Assembly: GCA_029237695.1 (NCBI GenBank) | Contig: CM055267.1 | Location: forward strand, 13,047,043-13,111,042 | Reading direction: 5' to 3' | Length of the DNA: 64,000 bases | Origin: Conchocele bisecta | Lineage: Eukaryota; Mollusca; Bivalvia; Lucinida; Thyasiridae | Shown here: positions 11,640 to 21,873 of the stretch, piece by piece | Layout of the letters: each line of letters begins with the position of its first letter | How positions within the stretch are numbered: the stretch's first letter is position 1 | Position numbers and translations under genes: made by a program | The notes under the pieces: model-generated | Told to the model about the DNA's origin: nothing | Database searches by the model: none | The model's input: only the letters and a program-made list of their open reading frames with translations

Positions 11640-13375
11640 AACGGTATCCGGACAAATCCCCTTGGACATAACCCCTTTCGTGTAAAAATGACCACATGGA
11701 CATAACCCCCTTCTCAGTTTTTGCAGGGTGGACAAATCCCCCTTCAATGTTTTTGCAAGTTGGACAAAACCCCCTTCATGATTTCTACATGGTGGACATA
11801 ACCCCCTCACCCAACCCTCATTTGCATGAATCTTTACAAATATGTGAATATTTGTTTGTGAATATTTGTTTGTTGTATATTATGTATAATTCTAAGATTG
11901 AAGGCTTAGTAGCATATATATGTCATTATCCCGTCAACACAGTGCGTATGTGCCGTGAAACACGGTGCCGTGAAACATTTTTGATATCCAGTCAATACTA
12001 TTTTTGCATTTTACAGCCATTTGTAGGTGTTGACGGGATGAACAGAATAGTAGGTTAGTGCCGTGAATGGGAAAACATATCTGGCGCGGCACGGAAACGG
12101 GATGTGTGAGGCAGAGCCTCGCCCATCCCGTTTCCTGAGCCTTGCCAATTATTTTTTCCCATTCACGGCACTAACCTACTATTCTCTATTTACTGTCTGT
12201 TCCATGAAATGCTGCCCAAGAATTATTGCTATAAAAACACTACAAGTTGCTTATTTTTTTACATAAAACAATGTAAAACTATTTTTTAGAAATGAGCCTA
12301 CTTTTTATTTCAAGAAAATCCGTCTAATAACAAAGTTATTTCGAATAAACAGTCATGGATAAACACTTCCGGTAAACAACAACAACAACTATTATTGTGA
12401 ACTGAACACTAATTCTTAAGAAATTTGTGTATTAACAGCATTTTCTGGCATATAACTTAAAACGGTTTGCATTAAAATATATTAATTATAATAATCATTT
12501 AATATTCATATATTTAGCGAATATCATTCATCCATAAGGTTCCAAGTCGATCTGATACTACATGTACTGCTAATATGTCCTAAGGTATTGTAAATTGTGA
12601 ATGCTAACGAACTTGATGTGATGACCTTCACCAACCAATCAGCGTTTAATAAACCAAGTTGTCCGCCGGAAATTCGTCCGGCAAAGAAACTGGCTCACAG
12701 GAAGTGACTGTATACTTCCGCCGGAAATGACATATATATGGTGTTCCCAAGTCATACCATTAGAGAATGTAGATTTACACCGGTGTCGATGTGCGAGGAT
12801 ATGTGCAATTAATTTTGCGTGGTAGGAACAGCGTGCCAACCTCAGCCTGGCGTTGTCAATAGATACGAAAGCAGTAGCAGATGATGATGATATCATGTTG
12901 TATTTTTACCTAATTCTCGGTATTTTCTTCTGGAATTCTTGTACGAACACCGAGAAATGGAGGCTCGATTCCTTTATTTTTCAACCTGGCAAGATTTGCT
13001 CTCATAAATACAAGGTTAGTGTCTTTTTTTATGATGAAATCCAGCAAGCAGTTCGATGCTAGAAAAATGTTGAAAATTTGATCGCACGTGACATTTTAAC
13101 ATTACAACTCTGCATTCAATTCTTGATTTATGGCTATTACTTCATTATAGGACCGAATTTCAAAAAATAAAAAGATGGCTCATCGCTAAATTTTGCTGAA
13201 AAATGATTTTATGCAAAAAAATAAGACTTTTAGGGTGTTTAAATAGGTGTAAAAGTTGGGCAGGTTAACGTGAAACAGACAGTAGTAATAATGTACAGAA
13301 AACAAATGTTTTATTCATCCCAGAAATTAATATCACACGAAGGGGGTTATGTCCAAGGGGGTTTTGTCCTACATT
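11640..13375. mobile_element. element with repeated GGACAAAACCCCCTT ends (L)
   Basis: The left end has several variants of GGACAAAACCCCCTTCATG alternating with GGACATAACCCCCTT; the right end has the inverse, GAAGGGGGTTATGTCC and GGGGGTTTTGTCC. Related blocks occur at 62270-62570 and 63340-63620. It encloses copy 1 of palindromic element K and about 1.1 kb without recognisable coding. Confidence 0.5.
11927..12185. mobile_element. element K, copy 1 (uninterrupted)
   Basis: Starts TTATCCCGTCAACACAG, has the inverse GTTGACGGGATGA at about 12012-12025, then a foldback whose arms run from AGAATAGTAGGTTAGTGCCG to CGGCACTAACCTACTATTCT. The segment GCGCGGCACGGAAACGGGATG is the empty site that, in copy 2, received a DIRS retrotransposon. 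Confidence 0.75.
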
Positions 13376-13376
13376 C

Positions 13377-13615
13377 CCTTTCAACGCCACATGCCTGTAT
13401 ACTGGTATTGGCAAACAGTGTAGATCCAGGTGAGCCAGCTCATGACGAGCCGGCTCAGCAGGATCTGCACTTTTTGCAAGTAATTTTCATATTTTAGAGA
13501 ACAAAAACACACCATTTTCATAAATGGACTAGTCTGAAAATCATTTTGCGACAATTGGATTTGTTGGAAAAAATATAGTATCAAAATCCATTCCAGTTAC
13601 TTAGGTGTGAAAAGG
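13377..13615. mobile_element. MITE family M, copy 2 (inverted)
   Basis: Reverse-complement relative of 1352-1559, sharing GTAGATCCAGGTGAG-type core and TAACTGGAATGGATTTTGAT-type arm; right flank TTAA at 13616-13619. Confidence 0.65.
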
Positions 13616-13779
13616 TTAAATGTTGTCGCCTAATGTTTATTGTGTGTTTTCCATTTTTCTTAACAAAACATGCTCTGACAGCACTTTAGAATCATTTCTA
13701 ACAGAATGGATGAATGGATAGTAAAGGTTGTTCTAAGATTAGCCACCCATGATTTACGATGTTCAGTAACCTAATTATA

Positions 13780-13997
13780 CAGTGAAACCTCTCTAAACCG
13801 GACACCCTGGGGTAATAGAGGTTTCACCCTGGGGTGTCCGGCTTAGAGAGGTTTCACTGAAAATCAGGCATTTGATCATTCTGAGCCATAGTTGTGTGCT
13901 ATGCAATCACAAACAGACATTATCACATGAGATAAATGACCAAGAAACTCATAGAAAATAGTTCACATGTGTTGTCCGGTTTAGAGAGGTTCCATTG
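13780..13997. mobile_element. short TIR element, CAGTGAAACCTCTCTAAACC family
   Basis: Ends CAGTGAAACCTCTCTAAACCG and CGGTTTAGAGAGGTTCCATTG are inverted and flanked by TA. An extra internal copy of the right end lies near 13835-13858. TA target and end sequence suggest a Tc1/mariner-pogo MITE. Confidence 0.75.
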
Positions 13998-14267
13998 TAA
14001 GATCAGTTTGAGCTAGTGACATGTATACAGGTGACACAGGCATGCAGGTCAGCGACCACTAGGCTGACCGGTCAAGGGGAAATGGCTCAATACAGACATA
14101 ACTCAAAACCTGCACAAAACAAACATAACAGGATCCTGTTGTAGCAATCATTTACAAAACAATGAGTGAATACATTGCCAAAATCAGAAAGGTTACTTTA
14201 TTTCACGGAATGGCGACTGTCAGCAAGCAGTGATAGAAGTAGGCACACTGTAGGCAGACTGCTGTAA

Positions 14268-14417
14268 TTACCCTAAAATTTCGGACACCATTTGTTTTGG
14301 AAAACCCCTTTTTTTCCACTACAAATTGTGTCCAAATACACTGTAATTGTGATAAATCAGTACAACCATACTAACCATAAATATTTGGACACTCTTTGTC
14401 CTGGAAAATCATATATA
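14268..14417. repeat. dispersed repeat R, copy 1
   Basis: Shares TACAACCATACTAACC, GGAAAACCCC and TGGAAAATCATATAT blocks with 43491-43660. Its right side is cut by the element starting at 14418. Confidence 0.55.
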
Positions 14418-15901
14418 CAGTCGAACCTGTGTACAACGACCGGTAAAGGGAAATGGCCAAAGTGGTCGTTGTTGACAGGTGGTCGTTGTTCCAAGGGTCA
14501 AACATTTTTCCGGTTTCACAACGAAGTTGGCCATATATTTAGCATATTCTATTGTAATCTATATGCATGCATAGAAAACACTTCCACCTGATGATTCGCT
14601 AAATTGCATGATCGTGGAGTGTATCTGCTTTCCATCAATTAAAAATTGCATGAAAATGGCAAAACTAGTCAATTTATTTTGTTTTGTCATCTTGTTGTTA
14701 GTGTTCGGAACCCAGCCTCGCTTTGGAAATTATATACAACGGGGAGTAATTATCTTCACGATAAGTATATCCCGCGGCTTGCTTTGGTGCACCATTTAAT
14801 AGCTTGTAAGTGGTTTAATTAGGATGACCATTAGTATTTTGTTTTCTTATTCTCAATTTCACACCATCAGTTGAAATTAATAACGGTCATAAAGTCTTTA
14901 TTAAAACGATAGCCTATGTGGCGCGGCCTGTGAAAACCGCGAGTTTTTTGTAACAAAAATATTTCATTGAATGTGTCAAGTCGAGTAACCCACACGAGAT
15001 AGGTGTCCAAATCAGGAGAGAACACCAGGCTTATTTGCTTTCTGTCCAATGTATACTATCCTGGTCAAGGCCGAATATTTAAGCAGCCTATGACGAATTG
15101 GCAATGTCCGCTGACGTAATTACTGATGTTTTTAATTAGAGATTCGCGAGCATTGTAAACCAAGTGCAGACTACGCGAATCCACTGCCTGGTCTGGCCAC
15201 TAATGCAATAAGCCGGGATTTGTCGGAGATCGAAACCCAATTCATATAAACACGTTTGTCGTGTCACTTTAGACTGGTTCCCGGTAGTATTGTTTCGCTA
15301 GGCTGCGCATCCGACAGGGTACCAGTCTAGTGTGTACTACGTGACTGATGTCAGCAACTGCGTGTATTGATCTTTGATATGGCCTTGTCCCCCGCGGTGT
15401 GAAATTTACACTTGACAAGCGCGGTGTGTTTGAAGTCTTAATCTTGCCACTGTAGACGAATCAGCATCGTGTAAACACAGTTTGCCAGCTAATGATGGAG
15501 TTTTATGACTTGCGCGGAATTGCATTATGCCTATTGGAATACACGACACGGAATACATATCGGGAATTGCCGTTAATGGAGTTATGCAATATTGTTTATG
15601 GGAAATGTTTAATGTCGCCAAAATGACACTGACCATATCGGGCAAGGTAAATGTTTTCAAAAGAATGTGAATGTAATTGATGACTAATTTTTTTTGCCGA
15701 CAAAAACATGACATGGTCGCTGTTCACATAAAAAAATGCCGTGTGGGAATAAAAATAGCTGTTCGCTGGTCGCAATTCAGGGGTGGTCGTTATTCCAAGG
15801 TCTTATAAAGAACAAAATTGGACGGGGGGGGGGGGGTTTTAACTGGCCGTTGTGGACATGTGGTCACTATTCCCAGGTGGTCGTTAACACAGGTTCGACT
15901 G
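14418..15901. mobile_element. 1.48-kb TIR transposon, CAGTCGAACCTGTGT ends
   Basis: Inverted ends CAGTCGAACCTGTGTACAACG and CGTTAACACAGGTTCGACTG lie between TA dinucleotides. Subterminal GGTCGTTGTT-type motifs recur inside each end. No intact transposase is visible, so it is probably a non-autonomous or decayed Tc1/mariner-pogo-like copy. It interrupts repeat R. Confidence 0.8.
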
Positions 15902-16170
15902 TATATATGTTTGCCAGAATAAATAGTGTCCGTATAGGGTCATTACGGCATATCGTATGCGACTTGCCGCAACAAAAAGGGGCTTACAAAGTTTGTGACC
16001 AGTGTTACCCCAGGTCAGCATGACAAGACACATATGATCAACAGAAAACAGACAGAAGACAGACAGATGTCACGGAATACAATAATCGCAAATCTTGTGC
16101 AGGATTTCTGAATAAAATGTCCTTAATGGTAGTGTGTATCAGAGTATGTATCAGAGTATAACAGACCAGG

Positions 16171-16463
16171 AGCCTATTTCACCAACATTGCAAAGTATAC
16201 TTTTCTAGCAAAGTATACTATGAGGGAGAAATTTCAATTTAAGGATACATTTATTAATTTTTATTATACTTTATTTATTACATTATCACAGCCATTTTGG
16301 CTGTGATAATGTAATAAATTCAGTATAATAATCATCTTTTAATCACTTTTAATCATCAACTATATGCAGTCGTTAGTTCTATATGAAATAATGCATTTCA
16401 GGACAAATAAATGATTACTCCCTTTCTAGAAAAGTATACTTTGCCATGTTGGTGAAATCGGCT
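16171..16463. mobile_element. TIR MITE with inner palindrome
   Basis: AGCCTATTTCACCAACATTG...AAAGTATACTTTTCTAG on the left is mirrored by CTAGAAAAGTATACTTTGCC...TTGGTGAAATCGGCT on the right. The centre holds ATTACATTATCACAGCC and its complement. Confidence 0.8.
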
Positions 16464-16793
16464 ACAGAAACAAGAAAATGTGGCCTGCCGTCGTCGCACA
16501 AATACATTGAATCCCATTTTTTATACTTTTTAATGATTCCAAAATATTGGTACACTAATACTCTGGTGCATTCTTTTTACGACATTTCCGGTCAATATCA
16601 GTGACATAACGACAAAATAATAATATAGTGGATAGCAGAACATCGCTCAAAACAAAACGGAAAGTGAACAAATGTAAGTAATTTCTTCACAATATCAACT
16701 AGAGTTTACTCATTACGAACTCTTGCCATGTGACCAGATGTGGAAATGTTGATCAATGCACAGAATCGTGTAACGTATATGGAGTTGGAATTA

Positions 16794-16985
16794 CAGTGGA
16801 ACCTCTCCAAACCGGACACCCAGTGGAGATGTTCCACTGTAAATCAGACATGTTAGCACTTCATGACATATTCTAGTGTTTTGCAATCATGAACAGTCAT
16901 TGTAATCAGAGATACATAACAGCAAAACACATGTAAGATAAACATCCATAGTTTTGTGAGAGTTCGGTTTAGAGGGGTTCCACTG
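16794..16985. mobile_element. 192-bp TIR MITE with TA target
   Basis: Ends CAGTGGAACCTCTCCAAACC and GGTTTAGAGGGGTTCCACTG, TA on both sides. Same family as the larger element at 40012-42086. Confidence 0.85.
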
Positions 16986-17093
16986 TAGTAACGGAGCGTC
17001 AGCTGTCGGGCCTGTCATGGGTATAAGAGCCATTTCCCCAGACCGGGTGTGCGAGGTGTGTGTTAGTAATACTTACATGCGGGAGCAGCTGTG

Positions 17094-17349
17094 TTAGTAA
17101 TTGTTGGGTTTGGTGTATCCACCCGCACCATAATGCAAGTCAGTGTTTGCAACTTCATCATAGCGCGGGGGTTGCTCGCAGCGGTCATAGTGGTTAACTA
17201 CAGGCTCGGCGTACGTCACCTCCCTACCATGACCGCCGCGGTTGTCATGGCGACCGTCACCACGGTGATCGGCACCTGGTTCTCTACCTTCATAGCCAGC
17301 TTCATAGCCACTGTTGTACTTGCCGTTGGCCTGGTTACGCCGCGGCTGG
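17094..17349 (-). CDS. PROM1-like: prominin-like gene, last coding exon with stop codon
   Basis: This exon encodes 84 residues and a TAA stop (17094-17096). It is entered after TTATCAGCAG at 17349 in the phase required by the preceding exon. The sequence is hydrophilic and repetitive, with Gly, Arg, His, Asp and Tyr dominating (for example GYEAGYEGRE and HDNRGGHGREV), then EQPPRYDEV and the end GGYTKPNNY. PPRY matches the PPxY class bound by WW domains. The full tail after the fifth helix is about 120 residues, longer than the roughly 50 of vertebrate PROM1. A strong donor-like GTAAGTATT begins at 17076, 17 nt past the stop, so the transcript may continue into a 3' UTR exon not identified here. 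Confidence 0.85.
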
Positions 17350-17439
17350 CTGCTGATAAAGTGAAAGTGAATGGGTTTAACGGCCCGGCAACAATTAAGG
17401 CCACAAAGAAACTGGACCTTGGGTTGAAGTCTAATCTGA

Positions 17440-17705
17440 AATACTAGTGGGATGAAAATACAATGAAAGTATTTTTCAGGCCTAAGGTGGAGATTGAACC
17501 AACAACTTCCAGTAGTAACCATTTCGTAAGAGTTAATGTCCAATGTTCCCAGCAACATCTAAGGCCAAACAAAGACAGGACCTCAGTTTACAGTCTTGTT
17601 CGAAATACAAGTGGCATGCAAATACATGTACAATGCAAGTATTTTTCTAAAGTCAGGATTGAACACACAACCTCCAATATTGAAGTCAAATATTCTACAA
17701 TTATA
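17440..17705. repeat. two diverged tandem copies, intronic
   Basis: Two segments share AATGxAAGTATTTTTC and a GATTGAAC-CAACAACTTCC-type block (about 17441 and 17607). On the minus strand these contain GTTCAATC, loosely like a polymerase III B box, so SINE remnants are possible but unproven. Confidence 0.4.
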
Positions 17706-17824
17706 GGAATGAATGGCCTTTTTGTGGAATTTATCGGGGTATAAACTTGGAAAAGTCGCGGGAATACTGGACGAAGGCCGGAAATTTATATCCCCGATAA
17801 ATTCCACAAAAAGGCCATTCCTTA
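17706..17824. repeat. inverted repeat, arms ~45 bp
   Basis: AGGAATGAATGGCCTTTTTG...ATTTATCGGGGTATAAA is mirrored by TTTATATCCCCGATAAATT...AAAAGGCCATTCCT. It lies in the last prominin intron found. Confidence 0.9.
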
Positions 17825-18057
17825 TAATTCCAGCATTTGAAATAAATTCATCAAGAAAATGTATTTAATTTGACAGACGGCAGCCATTTGTTTACATTGA
17901 CAGCACTGACAGCGTACCTGTAGAAAGTAGTTCGGAGTGGGAGTTTACTGAGATATAAATTTTGGACAGAGACTCGCTACGGGCCAATCAAATGTTAGGG
18001 AATTGTGTAAATATTTTTGTGCTGAAATTATTAGGCTATACACCCATCCCTGCTGAC

Positions 18058-18158
18058 ACAGGTTACCTGTGCAGAACATATACAGGTTACCTGTGCAGAA
18101 CATATACAGGTTACCTGTGCAGAACATATACAGGTTACCTGTGCAGAACATATACAGG
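18058..18158. repeat. 24-bp minisatellite, about 4 copies
   Basis: The unit ACAGGTTACCTGTGCAGAAC + ATAT is repeated four times without change. AGGTTACCT is itself palindromic. Confidence 0.95.
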
Positions 18159-18288
18159 CACAACATGCCTATAGGACAGTTGGGCCCCTGGCTGTGAACA
18201 AGGACCTTACAACATTTGCAACGATTGTCGATCTTGGTCCTCCAGTACTGTATATTCTCCGAGAAGGATTAGAAAATACTTGAATTTA

Positions 18289-18357
18289 AGGGGATCAGTG
18301 GAAGAAAGCGGCTAACTCCCTAATGGAGTTAGCCCCCTTCTACCACAGACCCCTTTA
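18289..18357. repeat. short foldback
   Basis: AAGGGGATCAGTGG...GGCTAACTCC pairs with GGAGTTAGCC...CCACAGACCCCTT. Confidence 0.75.
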
Positions 18358-18421
18358 ATTGTCTTGGTCTTGTTGATGACCTCATAGATTGCCCTGGTGC
18401 TACACTCGTCTTAAAGACAAC

Positions 18422-18893
18422 TAGAAAATGTGGTCTGTCAACGCACTTAGGTCCCTATTTGAGAAATTCATACAAAACTTTCAAATAAATGTAAAGACAG
18501 ACGGACGGATGTACGATCAGTAGCGAGGGTAGTTGTATTAATGTGGAAGGATGTATCGTTACTAAGTAAAGCATGCGTGCAATATGAAGATATTAGATGG
18601 AGGCAAACAGAAATTATAGATGATTTGAGAAACTCTTACAAAAACTTTGAAATAAATAAAAAAACATGGACGGATGTACGATCAGTAGCGAGGATAATTG
18701 TATAAATGTGGAATGATGTATAGTTACTAAGTAATTAATGCATGTGTGCAATATGAAGATATTAGCTGAAGGCAAACATAAATTATAGGCGATTTGAGAA
18801 ACTCTTACAAAAACTTTCAAAAAATAAACAGATGGACAGACAGACAGGGTGAAACCTATAGGGCACAACCAATTCTCGGTAGGGCCCTAACAA
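18422..18893. mobile_element. tandem-core element (J)
   Basis: Starts ACTAGAAAATGTGGTCTGTC as in elements D and E, then two ~190-bp units with GATCAGTAGCGAGG and GAAACTCTTACAAAAACTTT, short GACGGACGGATG stretches, and an end with CTATAGGGC...GGTAGGGCCCTA that can fold back. Confidence 0.55.
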
Positions 18894-19161
18894 GCCCGGC
18901 CTGTACGGCACGATAAGTCGTCATAAGTCAGTCCACCCAGCTGTAAATGGGTATCGTACGGCTACCGGGAAACGTCAATTGTATTCGTTTCTATGTACAT
19001 GTATATATGACAAAAATATGATCCTGCACATAATCTATGAAAGGGGGTGTTGCAGTATAAAAAGATAGATAGATAGATCTGAATGGACATCACAATTACG
19101 TAATACATGTACAGCCAAATAACAAGTGGTCAGACAACACAACTGTAGGCACTAGGCACCA

Positions 19162-19414
19162 GGGGCCCGTTTCACTAAACTTTGTACGACTAAAATGTTC
19201 TTAAGTGGAAATTTAATTTCTTAAGTGGATCATCTGTAAATTTCAATTAATGGATTTACTTTATTGAGCATAGGCTGCATATGCAGCCTATGCTCAATAA
19301 ATGTAAATCCAATAATTGTTTACTAGAAAACATTGTTAATGTGCAATTTACAGTTTATCATAATTTTGCACTTACGAACATTTTAGTCGTACAAAGTTTA
19401 GTGAAATGGCCCCC
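19162..19414. mobile_element. palindromic MITE, GGGCCCGTTTCACT family, copy 3
   Basis: Ends GGGGCCCGTTTCACTAAAC and GTTTAGTGAAATGGCCCC, with CCAG abutting both ends; centre TTTATTGAGCATAGGCTGC and its complement. Confidence 0.85.
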
Positions 19415-19489
19415 AGGTTACACAGGGATACTGAAGTTGCACACCATTGTAAAACAACAACGACAACGATGAAATTGAGGAAATCTCAC

Positions 19490-19561
19490 CTTGCCAATGG
19501 AATGTCGTCTTCATGGTTACCACGGTAACCATCATACCCGCCGTCATATGGGCCACTGATG
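19490..19561 (-). CDS. PROM1-like: prominin-like gene, cytoplasmic tail exon 1
   Basis: This 72-nt exon, entered in phase 2 and left in phase 2, encodes about 24 residues including ISGPYDGGYDGYRG and HEDDIPLA. The acceptor is CATTTCAG and the donor GTGAGATTT. Its phases fit exactly between the transmembrane exon and the last coding exon. It is rich in Gly, Tyr and Asp, as expected for a disordered cytoplasmic tail; tyrosines in prominin tails are known phosphorylation sites. The acceptor sits about 25 bp from the edge of the 50-bp minisatellite that fills the upstream intron. Confidence 0.85.
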
Positions 19562-19582
19562 CTGAAATGGACGAGATATCAT

Positions 19583-20316
19583 TGGTAACATAGAACCAAC
19601 AGCAACTAGGTCAGACGGTTGTAGTAAGATTATAGTAACATTGAACCAACAGCAACTAGGCCAGATAGATGTAGTAAGATTATAGAAACATTGAACCAAC
19701 AACAACTAGGCCAGATGGTTGTAGTAAGATTATAGTAACATTGAACCAACAACAACTAGGCCAGATGGATGTAGTAATATTATAGTACCGGTAACATTGA
19801 ACCAACAACAACTAGGCCAGATGGTTGTAGTAAGATTATAGTAACATTGAACCAACAACAACTAGGCCAGATGGTTGTAGTAATATTATAGTAACATTGA
19901 ACCAACAACAACTAGGCCAGATGGTTGTAGTAAGATTATAGTAACATTGAACCAACAACAACTAGGCCAGACGGTAGTAGTAAGATTATAGTAACATTGA
20001 ACCAACAACAACTAGGCCAGACGGTAGTAGTAAGATTATAGTAACATTGAACCAACAACAACTAGGCCAGACGGTAGTAGTAAGATTATAGTAACATTGA
20101 ACCAACAGCAACTAGGCCAGATGGTTGTAGTAATATTATAGTAACATTGAACCAACAACAACTAGGCCAGACGGTAGTAGTAAGATTATAGTAACATTGA
20201 ACCAACAACAACTAGGCCAGATGGTTGTAGTAAGATTATAGTAACATTGAACCAACAACAACTAGGCCAGATAGATGTAGTAAGATTATAGTAACATTGA
20301 ACCAACAACAACTAGG
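19583..20316. repeat. 50-bp minisatellite, left part
   Basis: About 15 copies of a unit containing GATTATAGTAACATTGAACC and AACAACTAGGCCAGATGG, highly uniform. The array starts about 25 bp from the acceptor of the 19490-19561 exon and continues after the inserted transposon at 21874. Confidence 0.95.
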
Positions 20317-21873
20317 GGGTGGCACGATTTACCCAAATCTACCCAAATCTACCCAAATCTTACCCAAATCTACCCAAATCTTCATATAAGTACTATATGT
20401 GTTAATAAATAAAGCTATACACATCATAGTAACGATGTTTGGACTGTACTTACATAATGTATGTCATTAATTTGCTCATACCAGGGCCCATTTTAATGTT
20501 TTGATGCAAAATGGAAATATTTGTATATGAAATAAAGGGAGAGTACCGCGATAAACTTAACACTAGGAAGCCAAGGAAGATAATCCACTTTATAATGGCT
20601 AAATATGCTAAATGGGAATGATGATTTTTAATTGAAATACAAATAAAAAACAGTAGAACCTCTCTAATGTTGACATACAAGGAGACAGTGTGAAGGTGTC
20701 GACCGTATACTGGCCGTTTTCGCCCGCCATGACGTGTAGCCATCTTGTACATAATCACTTGTTGAGGTATGCACAGAATGACTGAACAATCCGATAGGGA
20801 TCGATAGCCCAAATGCTCAAACCCCAAATAATCTAGGGAAATTTGCAATCACAGTCTGATCAGGGTCTACACTGTTTTCCATCTTGTACATACTCACTGT
20901 ATACCGTATACAGCAGCGTGTCGCCCGCCAGGACGTGTAGCCATCTTATAACAATCACTTGTTGAGGCTATCGTTTCTAGGTTAAATTTGCAATCACAGT
21001 CTGATCAGGGTCTACCCGGTTCCCCATTTTGTGCATAACCACTTGTTGAGGCTATACATGTAGGGGAAATATGCATTCACAGGATCTACACAGTTTTCCA
21101 TATTGTACATAATCGACTATATAGTCTATATATATAACGAGCTACCCCACTGAAATACACTGGGTTCTGGTCAATACAATATAATATTGGGCTTTGTCTA
21201 CATAGAGGTGTGAAAAACATTCAAGCTATTTGACAAGATATAATACAAACCATGCACAAATTTTAAAATATATATATTGCATGCATATTAAGGTTCATTT
21301 TCATCAATGTTCTTAATACAAGATCGTTTATTATTGTTATTGTAGATGAATATTAAGAATATTTATATATATATATATAGCCTTCCTGTGTGAGTTTTGA
21401 AATGTATCTCCGTAAATTAAATTACAATAACTAAACTATATATGTCCAGAAGTGATTTGTGCTAATACAAACATTCATTCAATGTATTATACTTTTTTTT
21501 AAATATTTAAAAAAGATGTTGACATATAATTACTCGGCGAAATAAATATTGCAATACTATGGAGGTGACCGGTTAGACAGTTGGACTAGTATATGTGTGC
21601 CATATGAAATCATGATCGATGGCAACTTAAAGACAACTGAGACATAATTAATGAGTCTTTATCACGGTAGTCTCCCTTTATAATAATGCTACATGTATAT
21701 TAATCGCTTTCCCGCGGAAATATGTGCTTTATTCTTCCCTTTCCGGTCAAGATGTGCTTATTGTATGATATACTAATGATATATTGTTTAAAACGTATAT
21801 AATATAATCATAAATGTTATTTTTAATGAAGATTTGGGTAGATTTGGGTAGATTTGGGTAAATCGTGCTGCCG
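20317..21873. mobile_element. 1557-bp TIR transposon inserted in the minisatellite
   Basis: Left end GGGTGGCACGATTTACCC and right end (reverse complement) CGGCAGCACGATTTACCC are each followed inward by several AAATCTACCC repeats. The insertion is bounded by the 8-bp direct repeat CAACTAGG (20309-20316 and 21874-21881), which belongs to the minisatellite unit. Eight-bp duplications are typical of hAT, P and Merlin-type elements; the superfamily is not resolved. No transposase is recognised, so it is non-autonomous. Confidence 0.85.

Noticed and set aside
11391..12058. Open frames on both strands with GLCPPCRNHEGG or NPPSMF motifs
   Set aside because: Produced by GGACAAAACCCCCTT-type repeats at the end of element L.
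17350..17558. Upstream extension of the open frame containing the prominin tail
   Set aside because: The frame extends past the acceptor into intron; the phase-matched splice site at 17349 explains the coding part better.
20450..20848. 132-codon minus-strand frame inside the 1557-bp transposon
   Set aside because: No transposase motif, no DDE-like spacing and no coding bias that I can see; the element looks non-autonomous.
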